Assembly (NCBI GenBank): GCA_964612455.1
Contig: CAZTCB010000002.1
Span: 1-64,000, forward strand
DNA: 64,000 bases
Source: SFEB01 sp964612455
Lineage (GTDB): Bacteria; Bacillota; Clostridia; Christensenellales; CAG-314
Direction of reading: 5' to 3'
The position numbers and the translations under genes were made by a program. Shown piece by piece: positions 9,643-18,214 of the stretch. The notes under the pieces are model-generated. The model had not been told where the DNA came from. It saw only the letters and a list, made by a program, of their open reading frames with translations, and searched no databases. Numbering within the stretch: the stretch's first letter is position 1; each line of letters starts with the position of its first letter.

Positions 9643-9677
9643 TATTTCGGCATTCAGAATTGTCATGTATATAGAGA
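9643..9677 (+). promoter_or_regulatory. conserved 35-bp promoter-like motif, copy 1
   Basis: This 35-bp block matches copy 2 (10375-10409) at 34 of 35 positions and shares the core GAATTGTCATGTATATAGAG with copy 3 (52893-52927). It lies about 125 nt upstream of the sigma-factor gene. Because copies precede the sigma gene, the anti-sigma-like gene and one island gene, I infer an autoregulated promoter of this ECF-type sigma. The -35/-10 assignment within the block is unknown. Confidence 0.55.
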
Positions 9678-9801
9678 CAAAAATATAGAGATAAAGACGT
9701 AGTTTTTGCCGATTTGTCGACACGCGAGGGAGTTTTTCCTTCGTGCGCGAAAATGATTTAACCGATGGACTTTACGACGATACACACGACGCGGTGGAAA
9801 G

Positions 9802-10341
9802 ATGACGACGGAAGATTTTAATGAAAATTTAAGAAAAATCGTTAAAGGAAATAAAGACGCATGGCGAGTTTTATACGAGGAGTATTACGCATACGTTTTT
9901 TATACTGCGTACATGCGCCTGAAAAACAGACAGGATGCCGAAGATATCGCCACCGACGTGATAATCTCGTTGTGTTCTTCTTCCGTCGGTTACGTCGAAA
10001 AACCAAGGCAGTTTTTGTACACCGTTACGCTCAACAAGGTAAGAAATTTTGTTGCCAAGTATTACGCCCGAAGGAGCGCGACGGAAGTCGGATCGTGTGA
10101 CTCTGTCGACTCTACGTCGTTTGATCCTACGTCATCGTTGGAGCTTGAAGAAATGTTGCGATGTCTTGACGACGACGAGAGAATTATATTTGTCGAAAGA
10201 GTATTTTGGCAGGTTACGTTTGAAGATATTGCAAGGCATGAAAAAAAGTGGTCGGTTGAAACGGTAAGAAAAAAATACAAGCGAGCGTGCGCGGTATTGC
10301 GACAATACGTAAAGAGTGCGGACAAAAACGTTTTTGTGTAA
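9802..10341 (+). CDS. ECF-type RNA polymerase sigma factor
   Basis: A 179-residue sigma-70 family protein with region 2 (about residues 15-85: YEEYYAYVFYTAYMRLKNRQDAEDIATDVIISL) and region 4 (about 110-165: ERVFWQVTFEDIARHEKKWSVETVRKKYKRA, a helix-turn-helix). There is no region 3, which is typical of extracytoplasmic-function sigmas. The ribosome site is weak (GGTGGAAAG). It is followed by a single-pass membrane protein that probably restrains it, and both genes are preceded by the same conserved motif. The signal sensed cannot be read from the sequence. Confidence 0.85.
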   Translation: MTTEDFNENLRKIVKGNKDAWRVLYEEYYAYVFYTAYMRLKNRQDAEDIATDVIISLCSSSVGYVEKPRQFLYTVTLNKVRNFVAKYYARRSATEVGSCDSVDSTSFDPTSSLELEEMLRCLDDDERIIFVERVFWQVTFEDIARHEKKWSVETVRKKYKRACAVLRQYVKSADKNVFV

Positions 10342-10374
10342 AAAATATCATCGTTTTTTTAGCAGACGTTAACC

Positions 10375-10409
10375 TATTTCGGCATTCTGAATTGTCATGT
10401 ATATAGAGA
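10375..10409 (+). promoter_or_regulatory. conserved 35-bp promoter-like motif, copy 2
   Basis: Differs from copy 1 at one position. It lies about 115 nt before the anti-sigma-like gene, so that gene can be transcribed separately from the sigma gene although they are neighbours. Confidence 0.55.
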
Positions 10410-10521
10410 GAAAAAAAACGACGGCTCGCTTTGGTCGGATAAAGAAAAACGGCGTCGTTTACGCCGATAGACCGATTGCGTTTATCGTATAGATTAACTA
10501 TTATTTGGAGGAGGTTTTAAT

Positions 10522-11223
10522 ATGTCAAAGTTGAAAAACAAAATTCGTACCGCGGCAAAAAACGATATTGCGGATTTTGACGCTTGGTATGAAAAAAACA
10601 AAACCACTATCGCAAACAAACAGATATTTGCGGCTCAGTCGACACCCGTCTCTGCTAAAAAACCGTTTCGGCTCAGACCTTTGGCGAGTGCCTGTGCGCT
10701 GGTTGCCGTAGTTGTTTGCATCGTGCTGACTTTGACTCTGTTGCCGACGGTTAACAACAATGAACCGAGTGACGTCGTCGTCGGCGAAAACCCCGGAGAG
10801 AAGGAAGTCGTCATAGAAGAACAAGATTTTACCGCCGAGATAGTCAGCTTGTACTTCAGCCTGATAGGCAAGATGGATTTTAAAGTCGGTATTGACAATC
10901 TCACCGCAATAAAGACGGGTGACGCGGTTACCGCTTTTAAGGGGGAAGTAAAAAAATCGGATTCGGTATCGTACAGCGTCAACGTTAAGGTAAGCAACGA
11001 AAGCGATTACGACTTTGACGACAAGTTCAGTACCGATACCGCGGTGCACTATACTGCGATAGACAATTACGACATCTGGTACCAAAAGGACGACACTGCC
11101 GATACTTATATGCTCAAATTGTCCAAGTACGGCGTCGACGTCGATTGCTACATGTTAGTGCAAACTCTTGCCGACGAACAAGTCGACATAGTCGGATTTA
11201 TAGAAAAACTGTGTAGAGGTTAA
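10522..11223 (+). CDS. putative anti-sigma factor, single-pass membrane protein
   Basis: 233 residues: a charged cytoplasmic N-terminus (1 to about 48), one hydrophobic segment (about 52-74, ASACALVAVVVCIVLTLTLL), then an acidic extracytoplasmic domain of about 155 residues with no recognisable family motif. The topology and position directly after an ECF sigma gene fit an anti-sigma factor, but no zinc-binding HxxxCxxC motif is present. The start is well defined by GGAGGAGG 8 nt upstream. Function rests on context; it could also be a secreted effector of the same regulon. Confidence 0.55.
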   Translation: MSKLKNKIRTAAKNDIADFDAWYEKNKTTIANKQIFAAQSTPVSAKKPFRLRPLASACALVAVVVCIVLTLTLLPTVNNNEPSDVVVGENPGEKEVVIEEQDFTAEIVSLYFSLIGKMDFKVGIDNLTAIKTGDAVTAFKGEVKKSDSVSYSVNVKVSNESDYDFDDKFSTDTAVHYTAIDNYDIWYQKDDTADTYMLKLSKYGVDVDCYMLVQTLADEQVDIVGFIEKLCRG

Positions 11224-11258
11224 GCGATGTTCTCCGCTTGTTTCTCTTCAAAAAAAAG

Positions 11259-11292
11259 TCTCCGCTTTTTGCGTTCGGCGGAGATTTTTTTT
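11259..11292. terminator. bidirectional terminator
   Basis: TCTCCGC pairs with GCGGAGA; the right side runs into eight T and the left side into seven A. It serves both the sigma operon and the convergent lipoprotein gene. Confidence 0.8.
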
Positions 11293-11307
11293 GTTCTTTT
11301 AAAATCG

Positions 11308-11754
11308 CTACGATACCATGATTCGTCTAATCGTTTCGTCCGAGGGGATTTCGACGTAGGCACAGTAGGGGAGTGTTCCGTCGTCGTTGAGCAGGAGAAA
11401 CTCCGCCCGACGAGCCTCGTCGGGGTATAAAACAAAGTTAAACACGGCGACGGGCACTTTGTTTTCGGCATTCAGCACTATCGTAGTTCCGTACCAGCCG
11501 TCTTTGCATTCGGCGGCGTCAACCGTCAATACGACGTTTTCGCTCGTACCGTCCTCGCGGGTGCGGATTTTCAACCCGGAGGACTTAAATAATATTTCGG
11601 CGTCGCGTATAGGTATTCCGTCTTGGTCGGTAATAAAAAAACTCACGACGAGTCGACACGTCTCGTTTTGCGTTTTGCGGCATCCCGACGAAAACAACGA
11701 CAAACAGAATATTAAAAACAAAATACAAAATTTAATCGGTTTATTTTTTTTCAT
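11308..11754 (-). CDS. small lipoprotein of unknown function
   Basis: 148 residues with a lipoprotein signal (basic start, hydrophobic core, lipobox FSSGC with Cys at about residue 25). The mature part looks like a single beta-sandwich: 'VVSFFITDQDGIPIRDAEILFKSS' resembles carboxypeptidase-regulatory or CNA-B-like domains, which often serve as adhesion or scaffold modules. No clear ribosome site precedes the ATG, so expression may be weak. It is convergent with the sigma/anti-sigma pair; no functional link is shown. Confidence 0.6.
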   Translation of the reverse strand: MKKNKPIKFCILFLIFCLSLFSSGCRKTQNETCRLVVSFFITDQDGIPIRDAEILFKSSGLKIRTREDGTSENVVLTVDAAECKDGWYGTTIVLNAENKVPVAVFNFVLYPDEARRAEFLLLNDDGTLPYCAYVEIPSDETIRRIMVS

Positions 11755-11889
11755 ATTAAAATTTATGGTTTTAGGATTTTAAAATGACAAAACTCGAAAT
11801 TAAATGCATAATTACGTCGTTTTTAAGAGCTTTTTACCGTGATACTGTTTAAAAAAATAAATATTGTCGTCGATAGCCTCTCTTTATGG

Positions 11890-11918
11890 TTGATTTTTTT
11901 TTATCACTGTGATAAAAT
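11890..11918 (+). promoter_or_regulatory. sigma-A promoter of the hisS operon
   Basis: TTGATT, a 17-bp spacer and TAAAAT lie 30 nt before the hisS start. No T-box leader is visible in the short upstream gap. Confidence 0.65.
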
Positions 11919-11948
11919 AACTGATTGAAAAATACAAGGAGAAATGTT

Positions 11949-13193
11949 ATGTTTGTCAAGACGCCACCTAAGGGAATGAGAGATATTTTACCGCAAGATT
12001 TAGAAAAAAGAGAACGTATTCTCGACGTTATAAAAAAGACGTATCGCGGATTCGGTTTTTCGGGCATAGAGACGCCGTGCGTCGAGGACCTTTCTTTGTT
12101 GACGGGCAAACAGGGCGGCGATAACGAAAAATTGATTTTTAAAATATTAAAGCGAGGCGAAAAACTCGATTTGACCGCACAGACGGAAGAAAACGAGCTT
12201 TGCGACCTCGGATTGCGCTACGACCTGACCGTGCCTCTGTCCCGTTACTACGCATGCAATCAGGGAAAGTTGCCGTCGGTATTTAAGGCGATGCAGATAG
12301 GCAACGTCTGGCGTGCGGAAAGGCCGCAAAAGGGAAGATTTCGTCAGTTTGTCCAATGCGATATAGATATCATCGGAGAGGAAAGCTATATCGCCGAGGT
12401 CGAGTTGATTACCGCTACCAGCAAAGCTTTGTCCGCGCTCGGATTAAAGGATTTCGTGGTCAGGATTAACGACAGAAAGATGCTTACTTCTTTTGCCGAG
12501 TATTGCGGTTTCGATGTCGGGCAACACGAGGCGTTGTTTATCGCTCTCGACAAACTCGACAAAATAGGCATAGACGGCGTGAGAGACGAGTTGACGCAAC
12601 ACGGGTTTTCAGCCGACGGAATCGAAAAGTTTCTCGATTTGGTCAGGGATTTGACGGAATCCGACGACGCTCTCGTCCGCGCGGAAAAAATCAATCCTCA
12701 AGCCGCCGAAAATCTGCAACGTATTGCGGCGGTAACCAATACGTCGGCGCACGATTGCAAGGTCGTATTCGATCCTACTCTCGTCAGAGGGATGAATTAT
12801 TACACCGGCACGATTTTTGAAGTTTCGTACGGCGATTTCGGCATATCGATAGCAGGTGGCGGCAGATACGACAAAATGTTGGGAATGTTTCTCGGTACGA
12901 GCGTCCCGGCATGCGGTTTTTCTATCGGTTTTGAACGCATATGCACCATTCTCGATCAACTTGACGTACGTACGCCTTTGGTAGAAAAAATAGCCTACGT
13001 CGTCGACAAGGATATTGCGACGGAAGATTTACTGACGGTTCTCGCGGCGAGTGAAGCCGAAAGACAACGCGGAAACGTTTGTACTCTCGTCAAAAAGATA
13101 AAAAACTTCGGATTTTTACTCAAACAACTCGGTGAGCAGGGTTTCGATACCGTGTATATTTACGATAAAAACGGGCTGAGAAAAGCAGATTAA
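11949..13193 (+). CDS. hisS: histidine--tRNA ligase
   Basis: Class II aminoacyl-tRNA synthetase (414 aa). It opens with TPPKGMRDILPQD, and class II motif 2 contains GNVWRAERPQKGRFRQFVQ. The histidine-specific segments are VFDPTLVRGMNYYTG and SIAGGGRYDKM (motif 3 region GFSIGFERI). The last 90 residues are the anticodon-binding alpha/beta domain. I start at MFVKTPPKG because AAGGAG lies 8 nt upstream. It heads a six-gene run of short spacings and overlaps (hisS to the phosphoesterase). Confidence 0.95.
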   Translation: MFVKTPPKGMRDILPQDLEKRERILDVIKKTYRGFGFSGIETPCVEDLSLLTGKQGGDNEKLIFKILKRGEKLDLTAQTEENELCDLGLRYDLTVPLSRYYACNQGKLPSVFKAMQIGNVWRAERPQKGRFRQFVQCDIDIIGEESYIAEVELITATSKALSALGLKDFVVRINDRKMLTSFAEYCGFDVGQHEALFIALDKLDKIGIDGVRDELTQHGFSADGIEKFLDLVRDLTESDDALVRAEKINPQAAENLQRIAAVTNTSAHDCKVVFDPTLVRGMNYYTGTIFEVSYGDFGISIAGGGRYDKMLGMFLGTSVPACGFSIGFERICTILDQLDVRTPLVEKIAYVVDKDIATEDLLTVLAASEAERQRGNVCTLVKKIKNFGFLLKQLGEQGFDTVYIYDKNGLRKAD

Positions 13194-13207
13194 AAAGGTA
13201 AACGAAA

Positions 13208-15766
13208 ATGTCGACGAAAATAGACAACGACGCACCCGTCGTTAACGAAAAATCAGTAAACGCCGATAAAATGCGATGCGGTAAAAAAACAAAACTCAGA
13301 GAGCGTTTGGAGTTGCGGCGTAAGAAAAAAAATATAGTCTGGTCGGACGTAAAACGTTTTTCCGCCGATTGCAAGTACGGATTGTCGAACGAGCAGGTCG
13401 CGCAGCGTAGGGAACAAGCGCTGACTAACGAATCCGCGCGAAAGACGGGCAAAACGATATTGCAGATATATCTGAGCAATATCTTTACTTTTTTTAACGT
13501 ATTGTATATTTTTATCGCGGTGGTACTGTGTCTGTGCAAGCAGTGGACGCAACTGTCGTTTTTGGCGATAGTTATTCCCAATACCGTCATTGCGATTTTT
13601 CAAGAAATAAAATCCAAAAAAACTCTCGACAAACTGAGGATAGCCCATGCGCCTCAGTCCGTCGTGGTTCGCGACGGGGTTAAAGTTAAAGTGGCAGCGG
13701 ACGACGTCGTGCTCGACGATATAATAGAATTTTCGAGCGGCGGCACTATCTGTGCCGACAGTACCGTCGTATCCGGCGGTGTGGAAGTCAACGAAAGTAT
13801 GCTCACGGGCGAGTCGGACAACGTTACCAAAAACGTCGGCGACGTTTTATTTGCCGGTAGTTACGTTACGGCGGGAGTGTGCCTTGCCAGAGTGGACAAG
13901 GTCGCCGAATTTAATTATATCGAAAACCTGACGCGAAGAGCGTCAAGGTATCAAAAACCGCGCAGTCAGATACTCTTGTCCTTTAAACTCGTATTAAAAA
14001 TCGTAGCCGTCATCATCGTGTGTATGTCTATCTTTTTGTTTCAGTCGGCATACAACGCCGTGGCGGTAGATACGAGTCTTACCCACAACGAAATAATAGT
14101 CAAGGCTGTCACCAAAACTGCGGCGAGTATTCTCGGCATGATACCTGCGGGACCGTTTTTGCTTACTACCGTCGCGCTTGCGGCGTCGGTCATTACCTTA
14201 GCAAAAAAACGGACGATGGTTCAGGAGTTGTACTGTATCGAAATGTTGGCTCGGGCGGACGTGCTCTGTCTCGACAAAACCGGCACCATTACGGACGGCA
14301 CGATGGAGGTGGTCGACGTGTTGGATATGTCTGTCGGCGGCAAGTACTCGGTCAAGGACGTCGTCGGCAGTATGAACGACGCTTTACGGGACTCCAATAT
14401 GACGAGTATCGCCCTGAAAAATTATTTTGGCGACAATAAAACCCTTAAACACACGGCGATATTGCCATTTAACAGCAAACGAAAGTTTTCCGCAGTCAGT
14501 TTCGATGCCGAAGGAACGTTCTTTCTCGGTGCGCCCGAGTTTGTTTTGACGGGTAAAAACCAAAAGATAGAAACGCTCACTCAAAAGTACGCGGAGAAAG
14601 GGTACAGAGTGTTATTGCTTGCGCAGGCACCGGGCGAAATAGTAAAAAACGATAAAGGCGAAGTCAAGTTGCCGACAAGTCGTCGCGCCTTTGCTTTGAT
14701 AGCCATAGAGGATCACGTTAGACCTGACGCTCCCGAAACCATCAGATGGTTTATCGAAAACGGCGTCAACGTAAAAATCATCAGCGGCGACAATCCTTCT
14801 ACCGTCAGTTGTATCGCCAAAAAGGTCGGAGTGCCTTTTTCTGACAGATACGTCAGTCTCGAGGGTATGAGCGAGCAGGAAATCCGCCTTATCGCACCGG
14901 CGTACACGATATTCGGCAGGGTTACTCCGGAGCAAAAGGCAATATTGGTCAAAGAGCTTAAAGCCGAGGGCAAGACCGTGGCGATGACGGGCGACGGCGT
15001 AAACGACATATTGGCAATGCGCGAGTCCGATTGCGCCATAGCGATGGGAAGCGGCAGCGAGGCGGCGTTTAACGTATCTCACTTGGTGTTGCTCGACAAC
15101 GATTTTTCAAATATGCCCAACGTGGTTGCCGAAGGAAGAAAAGTCGTAAACAACATACAGGCGTCGTCGAGCATGTACATCATGAAGATACTGTACAACA
15201 TGATGATTAACGCACTCGTGTTGATAGGTTCGGCTTCGGGCATGAAGGTAGCGTATCCGTTTGATCCTACCAACATGTTACTCATGGAGTTTGCCGTCAT
15301 AGGCTTGCCCAGTATAATACTGGCGTTGCAACCGAACAAAGAAAAAATAAACGGCAATTTCCTTGCCAACGTTATAAGAAAGTGTTTGCCTGCCGCTTTG
15401 ACTTTTACGATAGTCACGGTTGCGTTGTATTTCGTTTGCCAAAACGGAGAAGGTTTGTTCGGTGTGGAGTTACCGCATTTTTCAACCGTGGCGGCAATAA
15501 CGCTGACTTTGTCGGCAATAATAGTACTGTACATTGCGTGCTTGCCGTTGAGCAATCTCAGGGTGTGCGCTCTTGCGGCATGTTTACTTATTACCGCAGT
15601 AGGGCTTTCGTTTGATTGGGCATACGAGTTTTTACGTTACGAACAACTAAACGGAGTTGAAGTTTTGCTCGTTATTACGGGGACGACTTTGTCGTTTTTC
15701 ATTATGTACGGTTGCGAAAAGTTTTTCAGTTGGAGGGAAAAATGCGCAAAGCAACAACGGTATTGA
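13208..15766 (+). CDS. P-type cation-transporting ATPase
   Basis: 852-residue membrane ATPase with all catalytic landmarks: actuator TGES (about residue 200), phosphorylated Asp in CLDKTGTITDG (about 356), and hinge GDGVND (about 595). Hydrophobic segments flank residues 80-130, 260-335 and 640-840. The TM4 segment before the phosphorylation site reads MIPAGPFLLTTVALA where Ca2+ pumps have PEGL, followed by VQELYCIEMLARADVLCLDKTG, an order I associate with CtpE-like pumps. The Glu-to-Ala change means ion specificity cannot be assumed. It starts 14 nt after hisS and overlaps the next gene by 25 nt. Confidence 0.88.
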   Translation: MSTKIDNDAPVVNEKSVNADKMRCGKKTKLRERLELRRKKKNIVWSDVKRFSADCKYGLSNEQVAQRREQALTNESARKTGKTILQIYLSNIFTFFNVLYIFIAVVLCLCKQWTQLSFLAIVIPNTVIAIFQEIKSKKTLDKLRIAHAPQSVVVRDGVKVKVAADDVVLDDIIEFSSGGTICADSTVVSGGVEVNESMLTGESDNVTKNVGDVLFAGSYVTAGVCLARVDKVAEFNYIENLTRRASRYQKPRSQILLSFKLVLKIVAVIIVCMSIFLFQSAYNAVAVDTSLTHNEIIVKAVTKTAASILGMIPAGPFLLTTVALAASVITLAKKRTMVQELYCIEMLARADVLCLDKTGTITDGTMEVVDVLDMSVGGKYSVKDVVGSMNDALRDSNMTSIALKNYFGDNKTLKHTAILPFNSKRKFSAVSFDAEGTFFLGAPEFVLTGKNQKIETLTQKYAEKGYRVLLLAQAPGEIVKNDKGEVKLPTSRRAFALIAIEDHVRPDAPETIRWFIENGVNVKIISGDNPSTVSCIAKKVGVPFSDRYVSLEGMSEQEIRLIAPAYTIFGRVTPEQKAILVKELKAEGKTVAMTGDGVNDILAMRESDCAIAMGSGSEAAFNVSHLVLLDNDFSNMPNVVAEGRKVVNNIQASSSMYIMKILYNMMINALVLIGSASGMKVAYPFDPTNMLLMEFAVIGLPSIILALQPNKEKINGNFLANVIRKCLPAALTFTIVTVALYFVCQNGEGLFGVELPHFSTVAAITLTLSAIIVLYIACLPLSNLRVCALAACLLITAVGLSFDWAYEFLRYEQLNGVEVLLVITGTTLSFFIMYGCEKFFSWREKCAKQQRY

Positions 15767-16485
15767 TAACGGGAGCAAGTCGCGGCATAGGTGCAGAGTG
15801 CGCAAGGTTGTTTGCAAAACGCGGATACAACGTGGCTGTCAACTACTGCAATAGCGAGCAAAAGGCAACGTCGCTAAAAATCGAAATCAATGCGGCGGGC
15901 GGAGTGGCTGAGGTTTTTAAAGCCGACGTGTCCGACGAAAAACAAGTTTCGGATATGGTTTCGGCGGTTTTAAAGCGTTTCGGAAAAATCGACGTGTTGG
16001 TGGCAAACGCAGGAGTGTCCGTGAGCGGCTTGTTAATCGATATGACTCAGGCGGATTTCGATACGATTTTTGACGTTAACGTACGCGGCGTGTTTAATGT
16101 AGTTAAGTCCGTATTACCTCATATGTATGCTCGGGAAACGGGCAGTATAGTTACCATATCGAGCATATGGGGACAAACAGGGGGCAGTTGCGAGGTTCTT
16201 TACAGTACGTCGAAAGCCGCGATAATAGGCATGACAAAGGCTCTCGCCAAGGAAGTTGCCCCTATGGGTATACGAGTCAACAGCGTCAGTCCCGGAGCAA
16301 TCGATACCGATATGCTCGACGATTTGACGGTTGAAGAAAAAAAAGACTTTGCGGCGCAGACACCGTTAAACCGACTCGGCACGCCTGCCGACGTGGCAAA
16401 CGCGGTATTTTTTTTGGCGGACGACGATGCTTCTTCTTTTATTACGGGGCATGTTTTGTCGGTCAACGGCGGTTATTTTATTTGA
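15742..16485 (+). CDS. SDR-family oxidoreductase, FabG-like
   Basis: Short-chain dehydrogenase/reductase (247 aa). It has the NAD(P) motif TGASRGIGAE, the NAG motif VLVANAGVS, the catalytic Ser in VTISSIWG, the YSTSKAA active-site Tyr/Lys and the PGAIDTDML segment. Sequence style is that of 3-oxoacyl-ACP reductase, but there are no fatty-acid genes around it, so the substrate is open. The start MRKATTVLIT has GGAGGG 6 nt upstream and lies inside the end of the ATPase gene, indicating translational coupling. Confidence 0.88.
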   Translation: MRKATTVLITGASRGIGAECARLFAKRGYNVAVNYCNSEQKATSLKIEINAAGGVAEVFKADVSDEKQVSDMVSAVLKRFGKIDVLVANAGVSVSGLLIDMTQADFDTIFDVNVRGVFNVVKSVLPHMYARETGSIVTISSIWGQTGGSCEVLYSTSKAAIIGMTKALAKEVAPMGIRVNSVSPGAIDTDMLDDLTVEEKKDFAAQTPLNRLGTPADVANAVFFLADDDASSFITGHVLSVNGGYFI

Positions 16486-16506
16486 TGACTAAAACAGGAG
16501 GACAGT

Positions 16507-18189
16507 ATGAAAGTTTCACAGATGCCGTACGAGAGAGTGAATATAGACGAGGCGTGCAAAAAGATAGACGGTTTTATTGACGCGTTTAAAAATGCCGAGT
16601 CAGCCGAAGAACAACTCGCGATTGACGCAGAGATTGGTCAGATGCTCGAGGACATGAATACCGATATGACTTTGGCGTCCATTCGGTTTACGCAAAACAC
16701 AACCGACGAGTTTTATCGAGCGGAAAAAAATTATTACGACGAAAAAACCCCCGCGCTCGAAGTAAAACTGCGTCAACTCGACAAATGCTATCTCGAAAGC
16801 AAATTTATAGACGAGTTGAAAAAAAATATTCCCGAAAACTATTTCACCAACGCCCGATTGGCAAGCGAAACCATCGACAATAAAATAATAGACGAGTTGT
16901 CGCAGGAAAATAAATTGTCGACGGAATATACCGAGCTGATGTCCTCGGTCTCGGTGAGTTTTGAAAATAAAAATTACACGTTGTCGCAAATGACGTCCTT
17001 TTATCATTCTCCCGATAGAAAAAGGAGAAAACAAGCATGCGTTGCGGTCGGCAAGGCTATGACAGCCGTCGCGGGACGACTTGACGACATATACGACAAA
17101 ATGGTAAAAGTGCGTACCTCGATAGCAAAAAAACTCGGATTTAAGAGTTTTTCCGAGGTTGCTTACCGCCGCTTGGGACGTAATTGCTACGACCAATTCG
17201 ATATAGCAAAATTCAGGGAAAACGTAAAAAAATACGTCGTTCCGCTTGTTTGCGAAATAAAACAGCAGTCGGCGGTAGCCAACGGTATAAAAAGGATGGC
17301 GTTTTACGACGACGAGATATACTCCGCCACGGACGTAAGACCTGTAGGTAATGCGGAGCAGATTTTTGCCTGCGCCGAAAAAATGTACGGAGAAATGCAC
17401 CCCGATACGGCAAATTTGTTTGCTAAAATGAAGGAAACGGAGGCATTTGACCTCTTGGCTCGCGACAACAAGTGGGGCGGAGGGTATTGTACGGGTTTGC
17501 CGAATTATAAAATACCGTTTATCATGTCCAATTTCAACGGGAGTCTCGGCGACGTGGACGTATTGACGCATGAATTCGGTCATGCCCTCGAGGCGTCGTA
17601 TTCTTATTTGGTCACGCCTCCGTCGAGACGCGGCAGCATTACGATGGATACGTGCGAGGTTCATTCTATGAGTATGGAGTTTTTCGCATACAAATGGATG
17701 GACTTGTTTTTCGGAGATAAAAAAGACGATTATATTTACAATCACGTTGCCGGTGCGATATCTTTTATACCTTACGGTACGATTGTGGATTTCTTTCAGC
17801 AGACGGCGTACGATTACTACAACAACACGAAAAAAGACCGCAACGATTTTTGGCGCGATATAGAGGGCGAGTTTTTACCGTACATGTCAAGCAAAGGACT
17901 GCCGTATTTCGATACGGGCAGGCGTTGGCAGATGAAAGCTCATATATTTGAGAGTCCGTTTTACTACATCGACTACTGCCTCGCGCAAATGACGGCGTTT
18001 CAGTTTTTGGCGCTCATGCAAGAAGACTATGACGCAGCCTTTGAAAAGTATTTGCAGTTTGTAAAAATAGGCGGCACAAAAACGTTTTTGGAGACGGTCG
18101 AAGCCGTCGGACTGATTTCTCCATTTGAAGAGGAGTCGTTTAAAAAGGTCACGGATACCGTGAGAAAAATACTCGGTTTAAAACGTTAA
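16507..18189 (+). CDS. M3 family oligoendopeptidase
   Basis: Zinc metallopeptidase (560 aa) of the PepF/thimet oligopeptidase family that cuts short peptides in the cytoplasm. The zinc motif HEFGHALEAS sits at about residue 355, with the third ligand region MDTCEVHSMSMEFF about 30 residues on. The N-terminal alpha-helical part and the C-terminal FESPFYYIDYCLAQ segment are typical. There is no signal peptide. AGGAGG precedes the ATG; it is the fourth gene of the hisS operon. Confidence 0.92.
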   Translation: MKVSQMPYERVNIDEACKKIDGFIDAFKNAESAEEQLAIDAEIGQMLEDMNTDMTLASIRFTQNTTDEFYRAEKNYYDEKTPALEVKLRQLDKCYLESKFIDELKKNIPENYFTNARLASETIDNKIIDELSQENKLSTEYTELMSSVSVSFENKNYTLSQMTSFYHSPDRKRRKQACVAVGKAMTAVAGRLDDIYDKMVKVRTSIAKKLGFKSFSEVAYRRLGRNCYDQFDIAKFRENVKKYVVPLVCEIKQQSAVANGIKRMAFYDDEIYSATDVRPVGNAEQIFACAEKMYGEMHPDTANLFAKMKETEAFDLLARDNKWGGGYCTGLPNYKIPFIMSNFNGSLGDVDVLTHEFGHALEASYSYLVTPPSRRGSITMDTCEVHSMSMEFFAYKWMDLFFGDKKDDYIYNHVAGAISFIPYGTIVDFFQQTAYDYYNNTKKDRNDFWRDIEGEFLPYMSSKGLPYFDTGRRWQMKAHIFESPFYYIDYCLAQMTAFQFLALMQEDYDAAFEKYLQFVKIGGTKTFLETVEAVGLISPFEEESFKKVTDTVRKILGLKR

Positions 18190-18214
18190 ACGTCGACACT
18201 TAAGAGGAATAAGT

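Noticed and set aside
9667..9720. ECF41-type -35/-10 spacing (TGTCA plus CGTC-like) in the conserved motif
   Set aside because: The distance to a CGTA/CGAC downstream differs among the three copies, so that assignment does not hold.
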